Shown here one piece after another: positions 34,521-46,000 of a DNA stretch of 64,000 nt. This DNA is from Edaphochlamys debaryana (taxonomy: Eukaryota; Chlorophyta; Chlorophyceae; Chlamydomonadales). The notes under the pieces were generated by a model. That model saw nothing but the letters and a program-made list of their open reading frames with translations. It ran no database searches and had not been told where the DNA came from. The translations under genes and the position numbers were made by a program. Location: NCBI GenBank assembly GCA_016858145.1, contig JAEHOE010000086.1, positions 519,128 to 583,127 of the forward strand, given 5' to 3'. The first letter of the stretch is position 1. Every line of letters starts with the position of its first letter.

Positions 34521-35727
34521 GGCGGCCATGCGAAGGGGCAAGACCCTACATACAAAGTGGACCATCTGTTGGCAGGGCCCAGTAGAACGTCCCCGCGTGT
34601 CCAAGCTTAATCCAGCTTATCGACTATTCATGCGCTTGTGAAGGCGCCCTGGGCTTATCTGCCTTTGTAGTTTGGTCAGAAGTATTCATTGGGGAAGAGG
34701 CCTGAGGAGGCCAAGAGCTTGATTGTGGTGATCCTTGCCGTGGTAGCAAGAAATCTAGTCTGTTTTACCAATTCATAATAAGCCCTGTTTGTGGGGCAGT
34801 TACCCTGCAAGTGCGTGGAGCTTAGCCCCTTTGCCACTCTTGAGGCGTTCAGCCACCCCTCTGTTTTGCCATTCATTCTGCCCGGTGCGGGATCCAGTAA
34901 GGAAGGGTACCTTGCCTTCACCTGCCTTCACATAAGCGTTTTGTGCCCGTAGGGCGCCTATCCCAACGTTCACTGTACATAAGACCCATTATCAACTATG
35001 TTCATTCATAGCCGGATTCATAGTAAGGTTCCGAAGGCTTCCGCCGGTCTCCAGGCCCGCTGTTCAGGTGCCGTGCAGGGCGTGCAGGGGACCCCCTGGT
35101 GCCGTGGGGAGAGGGCGGGGCGGTTGAGCACGTCTTACTTGCAGGTCCTGCTGGATTCTTTAGTGAGCTGTCCTCTCCAGCACGCTGGTGTGACATGAAG
35201 GGTATAGGTGTGTGCACTGAGGCAAGGGCGTCGTAGGTCAAGGAGGCGAGTCGTGGCTCCTGGCCCTCGGGTGCCGACCCCTGGTTCCGCTGCTTTCATA
35301 TCCTTGTTTGAGCGCGGCCCTACGCAAGTGTTGCACTAGCTGCCACCCTGTAAAACGTCGGCGACATGTCTGTGCCTCTTTGCAGCTGGTCCGCGAGGTC
35401 CAGCTGCAAGCATGTCGCTCGCCGGCCTGGCTTGCGCCGTGACCACGGGCCCACATCAAGCCTCAAACCGTATGACAAGCAGTGGCAACGCGGCAACGCC
35501 GCTAGTCGGCATTTCGGGGCCTCGCGATCGCTGCATTACTCCATTTTGCGGACACCTGCTCGGGACCACCCCGGAAGCATTTACAGGTATTGCACGACCA
35601 AGCGCTTACTCGAGCGACTCGCTATTGACCTCGAAACGCGTCGCGACCTTCAATCAACAAGACGCCAAACGTTGCGACACAACTCGTTTCGTGACGTACC
35701 CGCTGCTTTACTCGACACGAGCCTATC
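34521..35727. other. Spacer between chitinase A and COX17
   Basis: No gene supported. Holds the chitinase 3' UTR and the COX17 promoter. ORFs just upstream of COX17 (35366-35884, 35412-35819) have no motif. Confidence 0.45.
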
Positions 35728-36446
35728 ATGGGCGCGTCGGATTCCAAGCCCGCTGGCGCTCCGGCCGCTGCGCTTCCGGCGCCATCGGCTGCTCCTCCCG
35801 GCATCCCCATCGGTCCTGACGGCAAGCCTAAGAAGATCTGCTGCTGCTGCCCAGACACCAAGAGACTTCGCGACACGTGCATAGCGGAGCGTGGTGAGTG
35901 TCGCGAGGGGGCCGTGTGTGGCTCTGCACTGCCGGTACCGGCATCCCGTCCCACGTCCTCCTCTGGCTTTCCCTTGCGCCACGTTACCTAGCTCCACTTG
36001 ACTCCTGCCCCCTGTACTGTCATAGCTGACCTGACCATCATCCCTGAAACCTCGCAGGCGAGGAGCATGCCTACTGCCAGGCGCTCATAGAGGCCCACAA
36101 GGCCTGCCTCCGGGTTGAGGGGTTCAAGGTAAGCGCCTGGGCCCGTTGGTGCCGGGCGTGGGGCTCGTTCGGAACCTGGGGAGAGGAGCAAGGATTACCA
36201 GCAGGGTCCAGGGTGAAAGGGCGAACCAAGGAGCGATGGACTGCGCAGTGCTCAAGCTACAGTGTGCAGCGAGTGGCAGGGGAGCGGGGCCGAGGCGCAA
36301 CCGGGCGGTGGGGGTTGTGTAGGACGCTGCAGGAGGTGTAGGACGCTGTTCTTGCAAGCCTCTCGTGCGGGGTTTCAGGGTCTCGCCTGCTCTGCTTGCG
36401 GCCCTGCTGATGTCTTGCTGCTCCCCCGCCCATCGCACAGGTTTGA
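35728..36446 (+). CDS. COX17: COX17, copper chaperone for cytochrome c oxidase
   Basis: Exons 35728-35893, 36058-36128 and 36441-36446; 80 aa. The last exon is only GTT TGA after CATCGCACAG, giving the family end GFKV. Cox17 is a soluble protein of the mitochondrial intermembrane space that carries Cu(I) to Sco1 and Cox11 for assembly of complex IV. Visible hallmarks: the copper-binding Cys cluster CCCC (38-41) before P, and twin CX9C motifs (C41-C51 and C62-C72) that form the disulfide-linked coiled-coil-helix fold imported by Mia40. CIAERGEEHAYC and LIEAHKAC are close to animal and plant Cox17. The N-terminal ~30 residues are an Ala/Pro-rich extension beyond the usual core. Confidence is high for identity, good for the tiny third exon. 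Confidence 0.93.
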
Positions 36447-37934
36447 GCTTGACAGGAAAGGAGAAGCGTGACAGCAGCGGGTGCACCGCAGCGAGTGGCG
36501 GATGCTGGACCCTGCCGGGGCGCCCCTTGGCGCCAGGCAGGCATCGGAGAGTGTCGTGTGCGGAGAGTGGCGTGTGCAATCCCGGGAGCCTTGGACCTCG
36601 GTCGCTGGGTGCCGAAGTGGCTGCAGCAGCAAGCCGCTGTGGCTAGGGGGCCGGTTCCCTGGGCCATCGGGGCCGACGTGGCATGGTCTTTGAAGAAATG
36701 CTTGGATGCTGGCGAGAGCGAGGGCGCTCATTGCCTCTGGATGATGCTTGGTCTGTGCGCCAGGGCTACTGAGGTCTGCACAGCCCTCGGTGTGTATATT
36801 GAAGGACCACCCTGGGGTCACAGCGCTGAACGCTGAACGCTGCGGCCAACGCTGCACAGCCGAGGGAACGTGGTGCAGTGAGCAGGCAAGTGACGGTGAA
36901 GGGCTTTTGGCGGACCGCATGAGGGGGCATGAGGGAAGCTGACGAACACGGCCGCGGTTCTGTGGGGTATGCATGACTTGGGTGGCGATGAGGGGAACGA
37001 CTGACGAGGAAGGACCCGCCATGTGGGTTACCTGCTATACGTTCGGATGAGGCAGGCTGGCCGCCTGGGGGTTCTGTGCTCGCAGGGGTCGTGCACCGTA
37101 GTCCGGACGATGATGAAGGGGGATGCAGCTGAGCGCGCTGTTCGGATGAGGCAGACTGGCCGCCTGGGGGCGTCAGGAGAGCGGAGAGCGAAGTTGTGCG
37201 CCGCTTGTTTGCTGCTGAGGCGTGCCACTTGTTGTGCTGCGTTCTCACCGGGCGGGTCCACCGGGCTATGTAAATGCAAGGGCGGCGGAGTGGTGCCCGA
37301 CTCCATCTGCACTCGTCGGCGAGGTTGAGGGCTCTCCCGTCCGTCTCCATCGGGTGCTTTCACCCTGGCCAGCCTGTGCCAGGCGGTCGGCTTGGTCGGC
37401 GGGCTGCCGGCACGAGGGAGCGCTGTTGTATGCATCCCATTGCCCCGGCGTCGCCCCCCATCCCCCGGTCCCGCCTCCCCTGACACCTGCCGCGAACGCG
37501 ACGCCGAGCGGCAACAACCCCAGACCGACATGTACCGCAACGGGGTCGGAGTCGTGCGTGAGGCCGCGCTCCTCGTGCGTTCTATGGATAACGCCCATCA
37601 GCCTATTTAGCTACGGGGGCGAGGCAGACCCTCTCCTCGCGTCTGTCGAGAGTTTCGTGCAGCGCAACTGGTCTTCGCGATTGCGCTGCCGCTGAAGCTA
37701 GGGCCAGCCCGTTACATCCTAAACATACTTCACATTACAACTTACCAAATGAGCCAATAACCAACAGCATTCCACAAGAGATAGGGGTCGCGCCGATTCA
37801 CCTGTTGCGATGACGACTGACGCGCTCTTCGCTAATCAAGAGTAATGAGAGCCTAGACTCAGCGTATACAAACCCATAGCATAGCGGGGCATTCATTGGA
37901 GCCGAGGCGCTTCAGCGCCCAGGCTTCGGGTACC
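36447..37934. other. Spacer between COX17 and the sulfotransferase-like gene
   Basis: No gene supported. Contains a direct repeat (GTTCGGATGAGGCAG then CTGGCCGCCTGGGGG at about 37041 and 37139) around a segment that recurs inverted at 58975-59045. Confidence 0.5.
37041..37175 (+). repeat. Local direct repeat plus dispersed segment, copy 1
   Basis: Two ~33-base direct copies flank GTTCTGTGCTCGCAGGGG and following bases to GATGCAGCTGAGCGCG. That inner block (37069-37138) is found as a reverse complement at about 58975-59045, where a few substitutions and a three-base length difference occur. Read as protein, both give LCSQGxCxVVRT and GDAAER. Confidence 0.6.
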
Positions 37935-40900
37935 ATGCGGCGAACCTGGTCGGCCGCTCAACTCGCGGCTCTGCTTGTTGGGCTCTCCTGCACCGCTGTG
38001 GCGATCCAGGCAGCCGATGAGCTGGAGCAGCTAAATGGCGTGCTGCTCGCTCGGCTGGGGCTCGCGGATGTCCCGGATGGAGGCGACCCCCTCCAGTCGT
38101 CCGGCGCCTTGGCGGGCGTAATCAGTCCCCAGGAGCGTAGTCAAGAAGAGACGCTGAGAGCTCTGCAGCTGCTTATTAGTCACGTGGTTCGGCAGCCGCA
38201 GCCCAACGCCACTTTGGCGTCGGCTGACATCGTGGGGGCCATCCTGGACAGGGCGGCCCGCCTTGGCAGCGATGAGCCCCTGGCAGGGGACAACGTGACC
38301 GCTCTTGTCAGCGAGATCGCGTCCTTGCTGGAAGTCTTGCCACTGCAAGACACCGACAGCTGGATCTGGAGCTGGCCAGCGGTGCGCCGTGCCATTGTGG
38401 CAGGCATCGCGCTCCATCGCCACCACAGCGGCCCCTTAGCTTCGGGAGCACCCCTCCAAGCGATCGCGCGGCTGCTGCTGGCGCTGTTTGAGCGGCACCG
38501 CGCAGCCGCGGGCCAAAAGAGGGTGGTGGAGTTTGCGCACGTCAGCAAGAGTGGGGGCACCACCCTATGTCAGCTTGCGCAGAAGAACGGTGAGGGCGCT
38601 GAGGGTACACGGGGGGCCGACGTGGGGCCACGCACACATGTTGCCTCCTTCATGCTCAGATCTGGCTTGACCAGCACAGGCTGCTGCAAGCCATCGCGTT
38701 CCCAGCAAGCGGGAGTGTCAAGCCCGAGAGGCACTTCCGGAAGTGCTGCGCATGCCGCTAATTCCGCTGTTGTTGGTGTATCTCCGGGTGCCCCCCTCAG
38801 GCTGCCAGACGGAGTCGTTTGAGCCCCACCGGAACTGCGAGGTCCAGGCCTTCAAGGACCAGGTAAGAGCCAGGGGTTGCGGCAGAGGACAGCGAAGAGG
38901 GGCTGGGGGGGAAGGAGGTCGCTGAGGCACACGGGTGGGCATGGCATGGCAGGGGCTTTAAGAAGAGGGGCTCAAGACGGCGCCCATGCGCTTGCTCTGA
39001 CGCTTGCCTCCTCCCTCCCTAAACCCTTCAAGGCCCCTCGCCCCAACCTGGCTTCCCACCCCACGCACTACACGCCCGCCCAACCGGCTGCTGCATCCCA
39101 CCCATACCCACCTCTTGTTCCCTGCGGCCCTGCAGCCTCGCTACATTGACGGCCGCGCGCACTACGCCCTGCGCCGCGGAGGCCACACGGCATGCGACCG
39201 CCCCGTCAAACCCATGGGTTTCCGCCGGGAGCTGTCGTGCGATTTCCGGAGGGCCCAGCTGATTAGGTCAAACTACACGATCTATGGTGGGTGCTCGCTC
39301 GGTGGGGCAGGGACAGGAGCAGAGGCGGCGCTTTGGGCTGACTGGGCATGTGAGGGGTCAGCAGTTGAGGTTGTGTTGGGCTTGGGCTAGGCATGGCGGG
39401 GCCAGCTGGATTGTCGCTCAGCCTGCTCCCCTTCCCCGCCCTCCCTCCCCAGCGAACGAGTACACGGCCCAGGGCGGAAAGGAGGACCCGGGTCTGGCGC
39501 ACTCATGCGGCAACATGCTCACCGTGCTGCAGGTGCGTGCGCTGCGGCTTGCGTCAGTCTAATGGGGCTTGAGCAGCGGAGTGCGCTTGGCTAGGGGGCC
39601 ATGAAGTCGGGACTTGAGGAACGGGACTGCGGCTGGCCGTGCTGGCGCCGTGCTCCAGGTGCGCCGTGTCAGTTGGTGGTTGGTGGTTGGTGGGCTGAGG
39701 GTTACGGAGTGCTTTCCGTTCGGTCCGTGTTGCTTTGGAGGCATTGGGCTCGGGGCTCGAGGAGCGGGACTGACGCTTTCCGTGCGCCTGGTGCGCTCCT
39801 GGTTCCTGGTTGGGCGCACCGGGGAACGAGGGTGCGTTGAGAGGCTCCGGTGGTGGCTTGCGTCCGCTGTGCTGGCTTGGCATGACTCCTGTGCGTTAGC
39901 TGCCGCCGCTGCTGAGCAGCGCATGGGGCGGTTGCCTGGATGCCTCCCCGCTCAACGCCATTTATGTGTGTGTAGGGCCGTTCTAATTACCCGTCTTGCC
40001 GGTACCCTGCCTGCCCCTCCCCATGCAGATTCGCCACCCGCACGACCGGGCCCTGTCCCACATCCGGCACGTCTGGCGGTCGTACGAGGAGCATTGTGGC
40101 GATGACCGGTCCATCTTCTTCCGCGGAGGGCACAACATGAGCACATGGTCCCGCCTGCTGCCCTCGCCAACGAACAACTACCTCATTCGGTCGCTGCTGG
40201 GCGAGTCCGTCTTTCACCTGCCGTCTGGCGACATAACGGAGTCCCATCTGGATCTCGCTCGTACGCACCTGACTCAGCAGTATGACGTGCTGCTCGTACT
40301 GGAAGATCAGGATCAGTCGGCGCAGGCGATGCGGTACGGCCTGGGCTGGAAGGCCTTTGAGCTCCACGCCAACTCAGCGGGCGAGGACGCGGAGGATGAC
40401 GGCTCGCCGCAGGACCTGCAAGTCCTCTGGGATCTAAACACGCTGGATCTGGAGCTGTACAAGTACGGCGTTGTCATGGCGGCGCTGGACGCCATCATGT
40501 ACGACGCCGTAGCTCTGATGGCGACAGCTGACGCGTCAGCGGCGGCCTCGCCCTCTGCGGGTCAGTCCACGTCCGATTGGCCACAGGATGCTGCCGCCGC
40601 CGCTGCAGCGGCGACCGCCGCCACAGCAGCAGCAGCAGCCTCGCCGTCAGGCACTCTGCAGCAGGTCCAGGGCCGGCTATCAGTGACGGCGGCTACAAGC
40701 ACGGGCGCGGCAGCGGAGGCCAAGGTAGCGGGCGCTGGCTCCGACCCGCGCGCCCGCCTGGCCCGCAGCCTCTTCCAGCGCTCCCGGTGGCTTGCGGCTG
40801 GGGCTCAAGGGACCAGCGCGCCCGGCGGCCGGTCCCCACAAGGCCAGTCACCAGGGCAAGCGCAGCGGCAGGGCCAGGGCCAGGGGCAAGCCCACGTAGA

Positions 40901-41300
40901 CGCAAGTGCGCTCCGTGGAACCTGGATCGGCGGCAGCGGGGAGCACCTGAAGCTGCTGCGGAGGAACCGGCGGGCGCTGCACCGGCGGCGGGCCGAGGGC
41001 GGCTCGGAGGCAGGCGGGGCCGCGGCGGGGGCCAGGGTTCGCGGCACTGGGTCCTGGGCCGCGGCCCTCACGCGGGCACGGCAGCTGATCGAGGCCACGC
41101 CGCAGCAGACCGTGGGGCTCGGGCTCGCCCCTGGTGTTGCGGCGGGTGGAGACCCCGGCGCTGGCGGGGGCCCACAAGGCGGGGACCGCAGCTCGGAACC
41201 GCCGCTGGCGCAGAGCATTTCGTGCGGCTGGGTCGCGCAACCGCTGGATGCCCGGCCTGCACCTGCACGTGCGTCTAGGCGCCAGTCAGCAAGGTCGTGA
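37935..41300 (+). CDS. Secretory-pathway sulfotransferase-like protein
   Basis: Exons 37935-38589, 38801-38862, 39136-39286, 39453-39532, 40029-41300; 739 aa. The start ATG (ACCATGCGG) gives a short basic N-terminus and a hydrophobic segment (LAALLVGLSCTAVAIQA), a signal anchor or signal peptide. HVSKSGGTTL (202-211) matches the 5'-phosphosulfate loop and IRHPHDRALSH (317-327) the 3'-phosphate motif of PAPS-dependent sulfotransferases, so it probably transfers sulfate from PAPS to a glycan or protein in the Golgi. Conserved Cys (GCQTE, CEVQ, TACDRP, LSCDF, HSCGN) suggest disulfides. The N-terminal ~200 residues are unrecognised. From about residue 470 the protein turns into Ala/Ser/Gly-rich low-complexity sequence to the end, unusual for the family. 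Acceptor unknown. A TGTAA at 41868 could be its polyadenylation signal. Confidence 0.75.
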
Positions 41301-43072
41301 TGAGGCGCTCATGCCATGCATGCGCCGGGTTCGGCTGTGGAATGCAATGTCTTGACGAGGGACGTTGAAAGTAGGGGCGGTGTGTTAGTTGGGTGGGTGA
41401 AGGGCGGTGGTTGGTTGCCACCGGGTAGTTGGGCCACGTGGGCTGACGTGGTGCGTGTGCTGGAGCGGATCTGGGAGCTGCTGTACGTGTGCTAGCTGTG
41501 GTTTTCGCCGTACGCCTGAAGGCGACGCATAGAGCCCTAGAACGAATAGAACCTAGACAGGTGGAGAAGACACGAAGCCGAAAGAACCGCTAGATTGATT
41601 GTGCCATCCTATCTGCAGCAGGGGCCTAGACAAGTGAGACGTGTAGCGTGCAGGGGTCTCGTGTCACGTTAGCGAACTCAACTCATGAACGCCATTGCGT
41701 ATGCTACTGGATTGGTGGTTGTACGGTACTCAGTATACTTATGTCTTGGCCTGCTGCTTCGGTGCTGAGCGGCCACTGCTTGGCGATCGACAGCTCTGCT
41801 AGGTGTGATGCAGAGGGCACGGATGCGATGGGCCAGCAAAGTGGTGGCATGGCGGGGCTGTCGTGGCATGTAACCACATGCGTATAGTTGGACAGCATGC
41901 CTTGGGCCCAGAAGCAGCGAGTCCTTCCTCACAGCCGTCGCCGGTAGTCGAGACAAAGGGCTGCTTCAAGCGTACATGAGAAGGATGGCTGCCCGGGGGC
42001 CAGTGCACGGCTTCGTGGGCCCCCAGACAAGGGTGGCTGCCCGCAGGCAGGAAAAGGGCTGAGCCCCGTGGTCCCCCCCCTGGGGGGGACCCAATGTTCG
42101 AGTCCTCAACCCTCTCCACCACCAGCCCGCATGCAGGCTCGCACCCGGCCATTAATCCGTTGGAACCCCGCACTACACGAGGTGGTGCGCTCGTCAGGCG
42201 TCTACTCGCTCAGTTTGGGCACAAGCGGGAAGGTTGAGCTCCCAGACATGTCGCCGGCATGTTGGAGCGTGGTCGTTGCGTTTCCCTGTTCAGTCGCAAG
42301 CGATAGGGATACGGTAGCTCGAGCTTGTGGCATCGCGGGCTGGGCGTGAATTGCAAGTTCATGCGTGACGCAGGCACACACCGCCCGAAGAGCCTAACTG
42401 CGGCGGCTCAGCTCAAAAAGCAAGGCGGGTATGGTAGTCCCCAGAGTCGCTTTGATCGACTCTGGCTCCGTGGAGCCCTCAACTCTTCAGCTCGCCTCCG
42501 GCCTTCAGTAACGAGCTTGACTTCATCCACTTCAACCTCCGAGGAGAACCGCGCTCAGCTGGGGGCTTCGCGTAAAGCTTTGGGGGTGCAGGCCCGCAGG
42601 AAACGGTGGATGGTCGCCGGGGTCAACACAGTGCGGCTATAGCCCCTTGAGGATCCTTCCGACCTGGCCACGAATGGGCAGCCACGTCTTGCTCGGTGTG
42701 TCGGGGAAGCGCAACTTGTTAAACGAGACAGCTTTGGGCACAGTGCCGCCTGCTCGGGGCGGCGGGGCCAGACCTACCGGACAACTCGGTTACCCCGGGT
42801 ATCCGTTGCCGTAACCCCGCAGCGGCAGCCCTCTGTGCGCTGGCCATGAAGTCAAACGTGTAACCGAGGTTGAGCATTAGTTCTGAACACGCAGCAGCTC
42901 AGCGCGTACGGCGGGACGGTGAATTGCGGGCATCATGCGCGGCCAACCGCTGTACGGGACGAGATGGCACAGTCGTGACGCCTCTGACCAGCTTCCGTCC
43001 GATGTTTCGCTTGTGAAGCTCATGTAGAAAGCAAGACGCAGACTGCTCTCCGCGAGGTGCCGAGCGCTCACA
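41301..43072. other. Spacer between sulfotransferase-like and MYND genes
   Basis: No gene supported. Holds the repeat GGAAAAGGGCTGAGCCCC (42050-42067) next to a GTCCCCCCC/GGGGGGAC palindrome (42071-42090), the same pairing as behind K3. Confidence 0.45.
42050..42090 (+). repeat. GC palindromic repeat
   Basis: GGAAAAGGGCTGAGCCCC is shared exactly with 20038-20055 and is followed by a palindrome of C and G runs. Short dispersed hairpin of unknown role. Confidence 0.6.
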
Positions 43073-46000
43073 ATGACACCAACCAGCGCCGAGCGCAATG
43101 CGCAGCTCCTTACTGACTGCTACGTAAATGCGATTGCTACTGTGGACCGGCACCTGGCATTGGCAAACCGGAGAGGCGCCCTAGCCGAGCACGTTGACGC
43201 TGCAAACGCTGCGCTCCAGGTGCTGACGCCTTTGTGCCTCGCACTCGCGCTCGGTCCCGAGCTGATACGGCCTGTGGCTCAGAAAGGCCTAGTCAGCAAA
43301 GTGGGGCGCCTGGTCTCGACATTCGTCGACTTGCTGGAGTCCCGGCATGCGCAAAACGCTACCGAGGCCTCGCGCTTCACCCTCGTGTGGACCTGCCTGG
43401 CGGTGCTGGGCCACTTTGTCACCTTCCTCGCGTGCGTTGCGAGAGCAGTTCCTGCGCGGCCAAGGCATGGCGATGAGACCAAGCTGGCAACGCAGCTGCA
43501 GGGAACGTTCGCGGCTCTGCGGAATGCCGCGAGGATGCTGGAATAATCCGTGTGGCCGCTGGCGGGGCCGTCGGCAACGGTGCAGGCGGCGACGGAGGCG
43601 GCAGGAACGACGGCGCGCACAGACGAGGCGACGGCGGAGGTGGCAGGGACTGCCGGCCCCCCCGTCCCTGCAGTGGGCCCACCCATCTTCGACAGTTCGG
43701 CAGCCGTCCGCCAGGGCTTCAGCCTCTTGCACCACCTCTGCAGCCTGGCTCGGAGCCTGCTCGTGCGGACCCGGCGCACCATAGTAGCGGCAGACGGCCA
43801 GAGCTCTTGGACCCCCACGGCCTCCCTGCTCAACGCCTTCCACTCCTCCCGCCTGCTCCCTGCCCTCTGCAAGGCCTACCTGCTCGCGCCGGCGCCGCCC
43901 CTCCGCGGTCCCGGCGGGGGTCTGGACACTGGGGCCCAGAAGATCGGCCTCACGCTAAGGTATCTGGACATCATGATTCGGGTCCTGGTGTACAACGACA
44001 AGTCGCGCGACGCCTCCCTGAACACCGCCGTTGACCGGCTGCTGTCGGAGCCGGAGGTGCTGCTGCTCCTCCGCGAGGCAGCGGCCCGGGCGGTGGCAGT
44101 GGCAGACCAGGGCAGCGGCAGCGGCAGCGCCGGACCACCGGCGAATGGGGGCGCGGGCAGCGGCAGCGGCAGCGGCAGCGGCAGCCACCCTGACAGCAGC
44201 CTTCCCGGCGGGGGCTGGCCGAGCCTGCACCCCGACTGGCCGGGCCTCGCGGGTGACGCCGCATCCGCCCGCGGCCTCTGGCACTTCCCCACGCTCAGCC
44301 TGCGGGCCGCCTGCGCGCTCCGCCCCACCTCGCTGCCCGACCCCCAGGCCGTGGCTTGGGTGATCCGAGACGCGCAGTCGCGCCTGCGCTCCCGGGGCCC
44401 TGCCCACCGGCATTTCGCGGCGGAGTAGTGGAGCGAGGAGGTGTCAGAGGTGGATACCCTGGCGCACGCTTCGATCCACTACAGCTACGGAGTCACCCTG
44501 CTGGTGCGCTGCTTGGGCCTTCTGGAGATTGGCGGTGATGGCAGGGCTGCTGCCGGGGCCACGCTGGGGCGGCTCAGGCCCGGGGCCGTGGCACTGACGC
44601 CTGCGGCGCTGGAGCTGGCGTGTGCGGGGGTGGTGGATGCGGTGGGGAGGATGGGCCGCTGGGCCGCCGACCTGGCGTCCGCGGGCGACTGGCTGCGAGA
44701 CGCAGGCGCCGAGGTGAGGGCTTGTTTCTGCGGGTTAGTTGTTTCTTGACCTCGGCAGGGTAAACACTCCCTGCTGTTGAGCAAGGCGGGGTTATCCCGC
44801 GGGAGGTGTGCATGTCTTTCTAGACCTGGGCTCTGTCGAGCCTGCTAACAATACCTTTTCGCTTGCCTCTATGGTGCCCTGCCTGCCTGACGGATCGATC
44901 CCGTGTGCCCTGTACGGCGGATCAGGTGCTGCGCGCCGCGTCGTACGACCTGACGCTCAGCCTCTCGAGCTCGCTCAGCTGCCTGAGTGTGGCTGCCATG
45001 CGCGTCGTGCACATCGGCACGCAGATGGAACTGGCTTGCAACGCGGACGCGCTCTTCGTGCTGAAGACGAGGCTGGCCGAGCAAGCCGGTGAGTGTGTGT
45101 GAGCTGTGAGGCTGCTGAAGCGGGGCCACTTCACACGCCTGAGGCACAACGCGACGCGGCGTACGTGGTCCGACGCCCTTGGTGGATGTGATGGTGGGGT
45201 GCTAAGCCCAGTGATCAACGGGCCTGCCTGGCGCTTGGCACTGTGCTATCTATCCAGTGGGCCCGACTGGGCCTGTGCACTCGAGGTCACCGTACTGCCG
45301 AGCGCTCTGCCCCTCAACCCTCCGCCATGCCAGGTCTTCCCCAGCCTCCGGCCGTGCACACGCTGTGCCGAGAGACCTGCCAGCGGCTGGCGGGGCTGGG
45401 GCTGCTGCGCTGCCTGGACACCGCCCTGCGCTGCGTGCTGTGGGCCGGCCAGCAGCCGGGCGTGCGGCTCGCGGCGACGCCGACGGAGGTCTGCAACTGG
45501 ATCAGCGGCTTCCTTGGCGAGGGCTGCCCGCTCTTCCTCGAGGGCATGCTGCTGCAGGCCCTGGGAGGTACCCGGGCGGCGGGGGCGGCGCCAGTACAGC
45601 AGGCGGAGGCGGAGGCGGAGGCGGAGGCGGAGGGGGAGGGCCACGCGGAGACACACCAGGGCCAGGCGGCGGCTGTGTGGCGGTGGCTGCAATGCGAAGG
45701 GATGGGCCGCAGGAGCTTCGAGGAGGTAGCAGCCGCCGCCTTCAAGATGAGCCTGGGAGCTGGCGGCAGGGCCGCCCGCCAACACGAGGCGCGGCCAGCT
45801 TTGCCGGTTCTGGAGGGGTCAGATGTGGGCGAGGGCGTGGAGACCACTGGGGGCCAAGCCAGAGCAGCGATGGCGGCAGAGGCGGAGAAGGCGCCACAGG
45901 CGGAGGCGCCACAGCCCAGCGTACATGCGCCTCCTCCGGTGCCGAGGCAAGCGGCGGCGTCCGGCCTAACCCCCGAGCAGGCAGCAGTATTGCTCCAGAC

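Noticed and set aside
43544..44428. Reassigned stop codons (TAA/TAG as Gln, known from some ulvophyte algae)
   Set aside because: K2, K4 and the MYND gene itself end in TAG at conserved protein ends, and no other gene here has in-frame TAA or TAG, so the standard code applies.
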